Shown here piece after piece: positions 57,528-64,000 of a DNA stretch of 64,000 nt. The notes below the pieces were generated by a model that was not told the DNA's origin, did not search any database, and saw nothing but the letters and a program-made list of their open reading frames with translations. A program made the position numbers and the translations under genes. Location: positions 19,288-83,287 of IMG/VR virus record IMGVR_UViG_3300004369_000006; one strand, 5' to 3'. How positions within the stretch are numbered: the stretch's first letter is position 1; each line of letters starts with the position of its first letter. The DNA is from a virus.

Positions 57528-60500
57528 AGAAGATAGGATTTGGATTTAGCAAGATGGACAAGGATACGGCAGCTAATGCACGTAAGCCAGAGAATTACCA
57601 TGATGCTTTAAATATGATTAATACTGCCACTGAGGACAATGTCAACGGTGGCATAATGTCTGATAGGGGCAATACGGAATCTATTCGTATTCCTAACATT
57701 GTTAATGATCAACAAAAGCCAGGTACATTTTATACTACGTATGATACTACAGCTCCTACTTTACCTCCATCTACGTTTATCCAATCTTATCCCTACACGA
57801 ATCCGCAGTTTATTGGACTACCTATTTTGGTTGTACCTAAGATAATTGGTCAGGTAGAACACAAAGAGTTTATCTATTTAGTTACTACAGGCTCTGTAGG
57901 TACTCCTACGGGTACTAATGATGGACAGGTATGGGAGTTTAATACACAGACTAACAACTTACGTCTTGTGTACCATGGGTTTTTAAACCTAAGCTTAGAC
58001 TTTCCTATTACAGGTATACATTTTATAGAGGAAACAGAATCCAATAAGCGTCTGTACTTTATAGATCATTATAACCAATTGCAGGTTATTAATGTAGCTA
58101 ACCCTGATGTATTTAATTTACCTGCTACAGCATTTCAGATTATAGGTGAAACAATTTTGTATGCACCTGAACTAATAGGTACATCTCGAGGAGGTTTATT
58201 TCAAGCAGGTCTAGTAGCTTATGCGTATCAGTATTATAATACTAATGGTACGTTTACCAAACTAAGTCCTTTATCAGAATACATTAATATTAATGAGCAG
58301 TATAAAGGTAACGAAGAAACAGAAAAAATTGGTATATCTACTAACTTAGAAATTAATAACCTAGATGGTAATTACTCAGGTATTCGTTTATATAGAATAC
58401 ATTATATCAATCCTGATCAATCTCCATTAGTACATCTTATTGCAGAACATGAATATAATATTCCAGGTACTACTGCAAGATTTGTAGATGATGGTGCTAA
58501 CAACATTGCTTTATATTCTTTAGAAGAATTATTGTATTTATACAATAGAACTGTATTTACAGGTAGGGCAGTTACTACTAAGGATAACCATATGTTTATT
58601 GGTAATCTTAAAGAGTATCCTTACTTACCTGACTATGATGCAAGAGCATATCGATGGAATACTAATAGTATAGCACGGGTAGAAACCAGTCAAGGTAATT
58701 TTGTAAACCTTACAAGTATTAGTCAAGCTGCAGCATTAGATTCTGAGCATGACGCTATTAATCCTTCTAATTATGCAGAAGAGCGCAATAACAATGTGCA
58801 GCCAGGAGGATTTTATTTTGGTAGTCCTGACCCTTTATATCGTACTTATCATTATCAGTTTAATGGTAGTACTATTGGAGGAGAAGGTCCTAATATAAAA
58901 TATACTTTTAAAACAGAGCTATATAGACCTGCATTCTTTGGATCAATAAACGATGGATTTACACTTAATCAAAATTCATTTGCTGAAATAGGAAACTATG
59001 ACCAAAGAGGATATAAGCGTGATGAAATTTACCGTTTTGGTATTATCCTATATAACAAGTATATGCAGGCTAGTCCTGTAAACTGGATTGGAGATATTCG
59101 TTTTCCTACTACGGATGATAATAATGGAGATTTTGAATTAACTCATCAATCTTTATATAGTAGTGATCCTGTCAATTATCCTATGGATCCTGACCAGGGT
59201 AAGTTTAGAAAATTATATATTGAGTTCAGAGTAAGCAACTTACCTTCGGATTGTATTGGATATCAGATAGTACGAGTACCAAGAACCGATATAGATAAGA
59301 CTATTCCTTTCCAAGCCTTAGTACAACCTATGGTTATTGGTAATAATAGAAACTTTATTGGTAATATTCCTGCGGCAGGTATTTCACAAGTTACTACACC
59401 TTTTGATGAGTATCGTAATCTTATCCAACCTACATTATTTAATAGGGCTGTATCAGGTACGTTATTAGGTATAGTAGGTTCAAACTGGACTTATAGTTCT
59501 ACTCCAAATATATCTAATGGTTTAAATGCTCCTCAAAGTTGGTGGGCAGGGTGGCCAGTATTTGGTTTAAGTACTTCTCCTGGTCCTTTTAATAGCTCTT
59601 ATAATTTTTCTACTATTTATCCTACAGCTGATGCTGCTTCAGGAGGAACTACCCCTCAAGAAAGAGTTACTACACGACAAACAGATGCAGTAATCCAATT
59701 ATACTCTCCTGAAATAGAATTGCACAAAAGCAATACAATGACTACAAGTCCGTCATACTTAAAAACAATTGGAGGAATAGACGTGCTTAGACGGGGTACA
59801 ACAAAGTTTCAAAACAGTTATGCAGATACGTCATCTAATTTTCAAGTTGGATTTAACAATCAAGCAGGTAATGTAAATGATCCTAATACTTGGGGCATAA
59901 TTTATTATGAAGCTTCTAATAGGGTACAGACTAATAAAGACCAAGCTAAGGTTGTTCAATTATTAGATATTCCTGAGTTTACTCCTGAAAGTCAAAATGA
60001 CAATCCGTTTAATATAAATACTCCGACTAAGTATAGCTTTAACCAAAGTAATATTGAGTTCACAAATGATATTGCACATGTTTTAGTTAATGCAGCTAAC
60101 GGAGATGGAGTATGGTATGCAGATAATAATGATTGTATTACTGCAAGAGTAGGTAATCCTGTATCAGGTCTTTTAAATGAATCATTTACCAATATGATTA
60201 CTGATACCTATCAAGAGGCAGGGTTAACGGGTGGTACTACTACATACACAAGTGCTTTTGCATTAAATAATCATGCTAATACTTCTGCGTTTAATCAAAC
60301 TTATAATCCTTGGCCTATTATTGAAAGACAGAAATGGCCATTAGTAGATTATAAAATCTTTAATCGTACTAGTATTTACATAGGAAATAGTTATGAGGCA
60401 CGAAGTAATAATAACTATATCCCAGTTACGAATTTTATTCCAGCAACTACCGCTACAACTTTAGTTAAGAATGGTGATACTTTCCTATCGTTTTGGGCTT

Positions 60501-61840
60501 TAGAAAGAACAAGTGCTAAGCAAGTAGATCCATTCTTTAGGTATGGTACTATAAGGAATATTATGATGTTCCCAATAGAAACTACAATTAATATAGATGC
60601 CCGTACTGATAACTGGAGAAGTTATTTGCGTGATATAGATACTTTGTTTTCCAAAGGTCCAAAGTATAATGACATATATCAGTATGAGCCTACTAACTTT
60701 AATCATTTTCCTTTACCTCTAAACTATACTCCAAACACTAAGTTTGATTATCGTTTAGTTGCAAGTAACAGTAAGGTATATGGTGAGTACTTAGATAACT
60801 GGTCTTTGTATGAATTTAACCAAGTAATGGATTTAGATCCTGCACGTGGTCATATTAGTAACATGCATAGGCTAGGAGAGGATGTAATTGCTATTCAATC
60901 ACAAGGTATAAGCTTACTCAAGATTAATCCTGACATTACGGTATCTTCTGAACAAGGAAGTCAGATAGAACTTGCAGCAGGTAGTCTTCTTTATTCTAAT
61001 ACTTATATAGATAGAACAGCAGGTGCTAGTGCAACATTTGGTTCTGCGGAATTACCTGGCGCATTAATAATTGTAGATGACTTAAACAAAAAGATTAAGT
61101 TGTTTAGTTCAGAAGGTAACAATGTAATATCTGATGTACTTGGTATTTCTAGTTATTTACGCAAAGAAGTAAACTTTGATTTAGTACGTCTAGATAATCC
61201 TTACAAGAATACTGGAGTAGCTATTGGATATTATCCTGATAAGCAAATGGTTTATCTTACATTTAACTTATTAGATGTAACTACAAATATACGTCCACAA
61301 CCCGATAATAGCTTTACTCTTGGTTACAGCTTCTTACAGCAAGGATTTACATCTCGCTATAGCTTTACCCCACAAGCATACGTTAGTAGCTTAGGACGCA
61401 TCTATAGCATTCCTGATAATGAATCTGTATGGAAGCATGAAACAGGATTGTACGCTAACTATTACGGAGTACAGTATGAGTCTTCTATATCTTTGTTTGG
61501 TACTTCTGAAGGAATGTACAATAGCACGTGGGACACATTATCATATACTGGTCGATTAACAGACCTTAATGGTAATGATATCTACGATGAATCATTTACT
61601 TCTATCCGAGTATATAATGAGCATCAAGATACAGGAGTTGTATCCTTAGTAAACTTTACCAACCACAGACACCGTGATCGTAGATGGAATGTAGGTTTAC
61701 CAAGAGTTCAAGGTTCTCGTGCTCGCATTAGTAATCCTTGGGCTATTATGGAGCTATCATACTTAGGTGATGGCACTAAGCGTATTATTGTAGATAGCGC
61801 AAATGCTACTTATAGATTATACCCGAGTAGTTATATATAA
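57524..61840 (+). CDS. Giant tail muzzle/stabilization-like protein
   Basis: The 1438-residue protein has the typical start of crAss-like tail stabilization proteins (KIGFGFSKMDKDTAANARKPENYHDALNM in parts: an N-terminal DALN and a later GGIMSDRGN). It continues as repeated beta-rich blade-like modules with Tyr, Asn and Pro. In crAss-like virions a protein of this size forms the tail muzzle, and its podovirus counterparts (P22 gp10 type) close the DNA channel. ATGA coupling to the ring gene supports the role. No enzymatic motif. Confidence 0.75.
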   Translation: MKKIGFGFSKMDKDTAANARKPENYHDALNMINTATEDNVNGGIMSDRGNTESIRIPNIVNDQQKPGTFYTTYDTTAPTLPPSTFIQSYPYTNPQFIGLPILVVPKIIGQVEHKEFIYLVTTGSVGTPTGTNDGQVWEFNTQTNNLRLVYHGFLNLSLDFPITGIHFIEETESNKRLYFIDHYNQLQVINVANPDVFNLPATAFQIIGETILYAPELIGTSRGGLFQAGLVAYAYQYYNTNGTFTKLSPLSEYININEQYKGNEETEKIGISTNLEINNLDGNYSGIRLYRIHYINPDQSPLVHLIAEHEYNIPGTTARFVDDGANNIALYSLEELLYLYNRTVFTGRAVTTKDNHMFIGNLKEYPYLPDYDARAYRWNTNSIARVETSQGNFVNLTSISQAAALDSEHDAINPSNYAEERNNNVQPGGFYFGSPDPLYRTYHYQFNGSTIGGEGPNIKYTFKTELYRPAFFGSINDGFTLNQNSFAEIGNYDQRGYKRDEIYRFGIILYNKYMQASPVNWIGDIRFPTTDDNNGDFELTHQSLYSSDPVNYPMDPDQGKFRKLYIEFRVSNLPSDCIGYQIVRVPRTDIDKTIPFQALVQPMVIGNNRNFIGNIPAAGISQVTTPFDEYRNLIQPTLFNRAVSGTLLGIVGSNWTYSSTPNISNGLNAPQSWWAGWPVFGLSTSPGPFNSSYNFSTIYPTADAASGGTTPQERVTTRQTDAVIQLYSPEIELHKSNTMTTSPSYLKTIGGIDVLRRGTTKFQNSYADTSSNFQVGFNNQAGNVNDPNTWGIIYYEASNRVQTNKDQAKVVQLLDIPEFTPESQNDNPFNINTPTKYSFNQSNIEFTNDIAHVLVNAANGDGVWYADNNDCITARVGNPVSGLLNESFTNMITDTYQEAGLTGGTTTYTSAFALNNHANTSAFNQTYNPWPIIERQKWPLVDYKIFNRTSIYIGNSYEARSNNNYIPVTNFIPATTATTLVKNGDTFLSFWALERTSAKQVDPFFRYGTIRNIMMFPIETTINIDARTDNWRSYLRDIDTLFSKGPKYNDIYQYEPTNFNHFPLPLNYTPNTKFDYRLVASNSKVYGEYLDNWSLYEFNQVMDLDPARGHISNMHRLGEDVIAIQSQGISLLKINPDITVSSEQGSQIELAAGSLLYSNTYIDRTAGASATFGSAELPGALIIVDDLNKKIKLFSSEGNNVISDVLGISSYLRKEVNFDLVRLDNPYKNTGVAIGYYPDKQMVYLTFNLLDVTTNIRPQPDNSFTLGYSFLQQGFTSRYSFTPQAYVSSLGRIYSIPDNESVWKHETGLYANYYGVQYESSISLFGTSEGMYNSTWDTLSYTGRLTDLNGNDIYDESFTSIRVYNEHQDTGVVSLVNFTNHRHRDRRWNVGLPRVQGSRARISNPWAIMELSYLGDGTKRIIVDSANATYRLYPSSYI

Positions 61841-61892
61841 TGTACTAACTATCAATAATATATAATATAAATACATATTTTAATTTTGTTAT

Positions 61893-63737
61893 ATGAAGTC
61901 TAAGAAGCCCGTTAAAAATCGCTATAAAGGCGCACTACGTCCAGGTTCGGAAAACTATATGTACGGGGGCTATCAATATATGTATGGGGGTGAGTATAAA
62001 GATGGGGGATTATTTAAGGATATAGGAGCTGGAGCCTATGGTATATTAGAAGGAACTTTAGACACTCTTACATTTGGTGCTACAGATACTTTAACAGACG
62101 CTGGATATAGAGGTTTACAAAAACTTGGAAATAAAAATGTAGACTTAGGTAACCAAAAATCTGCAAAAGAATTAGCAGAACAAGATCGTATTCGAGGTGC
62201 AGGTGAAATTGGAGGTGCTGCATTAGGTGTTGCAGTAAATCCTGCATCATTAAAAAGTGGCGTAACTACTGCAGTAGGTGGAGCATCAGATATTATACAA
62301 GCTTCTGATGTTTCAGATAGTACTAAAAATATTGCATCAGGATTATCTAAAGCAACATCTCTTGCTACTTCATTTATGGGAGGTGCAGGTATGGCAGAAG
62401 GTTTAGCTCCGTTTGCTAAACATGCAGACCAGTTAGATACTTTTATGAATATTGGTCAAGGAGCTAATATGTTAGGGCAACTTCTTCCACAAGGACAAAG
62501 TTTATCTAATCAAGTACAGCAATCTCAACAACAATCCGTAAGTGCTGGTGGAGTAGGTCCTTATAGTAGTCAAAGATTTTATGGCGATGGTGGTAAACTA
62601 AGTAATAAGATTGGTAAGCTACGTAGAGAAGGATATCCACAAGACCAAGCAGTAGCTATTGCATATTCTATGATGGAGCGCAATGAGTTAGGTAATGGGG
62701 GATATGTAGTATCTAAATCAGATAGAAAAGGTAAGACACACAAAGTAACAGGTCCTGATGGAACTGTAAAACATTTTGGTGATCCTAACCTTAAGAATCG
62801 TCCTAACAATCCTGAAGCTAAAAAGTCTTGGTATGCTCGTCATAAAAAGAACTTAGATAATAATCCACACTTCCGTGCTTATGCTCGTGCTACATGGGCT
62901 GAAGGAGGAATGATGGATACGGATCCTAAAAATAAAAATAAAACAACATCTGATAGTACTGCAGTATCAAATACTCCTTATAGTATATTTAAATCTATGT
63001 CAGAGCATAGAAATATCGAAATACCAAAATTAGTAGGAATAGTTGAAGGAATAGGTATTGCTGAATCAGGCTTAAAAGAAGAACAAAAACAAATAGGTGG
63101 GGGGCCAGGAGCGGGAGTTGTACAAATTGAAGATGGTCCTTCTTTAAAAACTGCTCAAGGAAGAGTAAAAAATTATTACGCAGATATTTTAAAACAACCT
63201 TTAGATGATTTAGCAAATAAAATGATGTCTGTAAAAAGTGCCAAAGATTTAAGTCTTCAAGAACAGGCAGCTTTAGCAATTATAGACATGCATTATCGCA
63301 AAAATTTTTCAATAGATAATGCAATAAGAAATGATAGTTCATTAGTTGATGAGTGGGCAGTAGGATGGCAAACTACTAACGATCCTGAAAAACGTGCTAA
63401 TTTTTTTGCACGCATTAACTCTGACCGCGGTAAAGCACTAAGAGGTACTTTATATCCACAAATTATAAGTACTGCTTCTACTGCTTCTAGTCCTATTTCT
63501 TATCAAATTAAATCAGGAGATACTATGTGGGACATTAGCCAAAAGTATAATGTTCCTGTAGAGAGTATATTAAAAGTTAATCCTGAAATTAAAGATGCTG
63601 CTAGTATTAAAGCAGGACAGAATCTTATTATACCTAAAGTTAATGCTCAAGGAGGTTGGTTAAGTAAATATGAAATGGGCGGTAACATCCAAGACAATAC
63701 ATACTCTCAAGGAGGGTGGTTAAACAAATACAAATGA
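61893..63737 (+). CDS. Virion protein with lysozyme-like and LysM domains
   Basis: The 614-residue protein has an N-terminal Lys/Gly region with YMYGG and KDGGLFKDIG motifs, Ala/Gly-rich helices (residues about 100-190), a Lys-rich block with SDRKGKTHKVTGPDG near residue 280, a lytic-enzyme-like region (GIAESGLKEEQ ... GPGAGVVQIEDG, about residues 390-500), and one LysM domain (SYQIKSGDTMWDISQKYN, about 555-600). It ends with two GGWL[SN]KY motifs. It probably enters the cell or degrades peptidoglycan during infection. A TAATTTTG box lies 4 bases before the start. Confidence 0.72.
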   Translation: MKSKKPVKNRYKGALRPGSENYMYGGYQYMYGGEYKDGGLFKDIGAGAYGILEGTLDTLTFGATDTLTDAGYRGLQKLGNKNVDLGNQKSAKELAEQDRIRGAGEIGGAALGVAVNPASLKSGVTTAVGGASDIIQASDVSDSTKNIASGLSKATSLATSFMGGAGMAEGLAPFAKHADQLDTFMNIGQGANMLGQLLPQGQSLSNQVQQSQQQSVSAGGVGPYSSQRFYGDGGKLSNKIGKLRREGYPQDQAVAIAYSMMERNELGNGGYVVSKSDRKGKTHKVTGPDGTVKHFGDPNLKNRPNNPEAKKSWYARHKKNLDNNPHFRAYARATWAEGGMMDTDPKNKNKTTSDSTAVSNTPYSIFKSMSEHRNIEIPKLVGIVEGIGIAESGLKEEQKQIGGGPGAGVVQIEDGPSLKTAQGRVKNYYADILKQPLDDLANKMMSVKSAKDLSLQEQAALAIIDMHYRKNFSIDNAIRNDSSLVDEWAVGWQTTNDPEKRANFFARINSDRGKALRGTLYPQIISTASTASSPISYQIKSGDTMWDISQKYNVPVESILKVNPEIKDAASIKAGQNLIIPKVNAQGGWLSKYEMGGNIQDNTYSQGGWLNKYK

Positions 63738-64000
63738 AAAACGAATTCTTAAAAATGGCAGGTGTCACTTCTGAAGAAGACTTCTACAAGAAGTTTCCTA
63801 CAGAGGATGCATTCTTTAATGCCTTTCCTCAAGCTCAAGAAATGGCTATGGGAGGAATGATAGATAAAAATGTTATGATGCAAGATTTATACGGTAAAGG
63901 TGGACAAATGATTAAGCGTGCTGATGGTTCTTATAGTCGTAGAGGATTATGGGATAACATCCGTGCTAATCGTGGTTCAGGTAAAAAGCCTACTAAAGAA
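63734..64000 (+). CDS. N-terminal part of a virion-type protein (3' truncated)
   Basis: The frame starts with an ATGA overlap at the previous stop and runs off the window after 89 residues. The sequence (MKNEFLKMAGVTSEEDFYKKF..., then AMGGMIDKNVM and GKGGQMIKRADGSYSRRG) repeats the Met-Gly-Gly and Lys-Gly-Gly motifs seen in the upstream virion protein. It is probably the next injected/cargo protein of the late arm. Its true length is unknown. Confidence 0.65.
   Translation, partial: MKNEFLKMAGVTSEEDFYKKFPTEDAFFNAFPQAQEMAMGGMIDKNVMMQDLYGKGGQMIKRADGSYSRRGLWDNIRANRGSGKKPTKE

Noticed and set aside
1-64000. Reassigned stop codons, as in some crAss-like phages
   Set aside because: Genes end cleanly at TAA, TAG and TGA with overlaps to next starts, and no long frame is interrupted by in-frame TAG or TGA.
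1-64000. Diversity-generating retroelement or integrase
   Set aside because: No reverse transcriptase, template/variable repeat pair or recombinase motif was found in the window.

Overview
The window is a 64 kb piece of a tailed double-stranded DNA phage genome that looks like a crAss-like phage (order Crassvirales, podovirus morphology) of a Bacteroidota host. The assignment rests on the combination and order of genes rather than on any one gene: a metallophosphoesterase, a uracil-DNA glycosylase, PD-(D/E)XK nucleases, a primase, an SSB-like protein, a Sak4-like ATPase, a DnaB-type helicase, an SF2 helicase, a family A DNA polymerase and a dUTPase on one strand, followed on the other strand by HU/IHF-like protein, large terminase, portal, scaffold-like protein, major capsid protein, three ring/adaptor-like proteins, a second HU/IHF-like protein and a giant muzzle-like tail protein. 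The DNA is AT-rich. Starts mostly lack strong Shine-Dalgarno sequences. Several promoters fit the Bacteroidota pattern TTTG-N20/21-TAnnTTTG. The standard code is used: TAA, TAG and TGA all end recognisable genes. No tRNA, rRNA, CRISPR array, integrase or insertion sequence was seen.

Layout. Bases 1-2474 hold the 3' end of a large late gene that enters from outside the window, followed by a metallophosphoesterase gene and a bidirectional terminator at about 3.7 kb. From 3.7 to 27.5 kb nearly everything is on the minus strand. The left part of this block (4-18.6 kb) is a tightly overlapping DNA replication, recombination and nucleotide-metabolism operon. The right part (18.6-27.5 kb) is an accessory region of small, mostly unrecognised genes. 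It also contains a spore-photoproduct-lyase-like radical SAM enzyme, a GHKL-like ATPase with a degenerate zincin-like tail, and several tiny membrane proteins. Bases 27.5-28.4 kb are the control region between the two arms, with repeated TTAACGTA boxes, an A/T tract and a good host-type promoter.

From 28.4 kb to the end everything is on the plus strand and is late. It opens with a ribbon-helix-helix regulator, a helix-turn-helix-like protein and an HU/IHF-like protein. DNA packaging and head genes follow (terminase, portal, scaffold, capsid), then head-associated and ring proteins. Next come long repetitive fibre proteins and lectin or repeat adhesins (42-52 kb), then a lysis cassette with an apparent holin, an M15 endolysin and a frame-overlapping spanin-like pair (53.2-54.7 kb). 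The tail proper (ring proteins, HU/IHF-like protein, muzzle-like protein) leads to a virion-associated lysozyme-like/LysM protein. The last gene runs off the right edge. Both edges therefore fall inside the late arm, as expected if the genome is circular or circularly permuted and roughly a third of it (probably including the virion RNA polymerase genes) is outside the window.

The genes fit together as follows. Early minus-strand genes copy the DNA; dUTPase and uracil glycosylase both act against uracil in DNA. Late plus-strand genes package, assemble, lyse and re-target. The parts least explained by known crAss-like biology are the 18.6-27.5 kb accessory block, the structured GC-rich element between two fibre genes, the nested spanin genes and the tandemly repeated adhesin.
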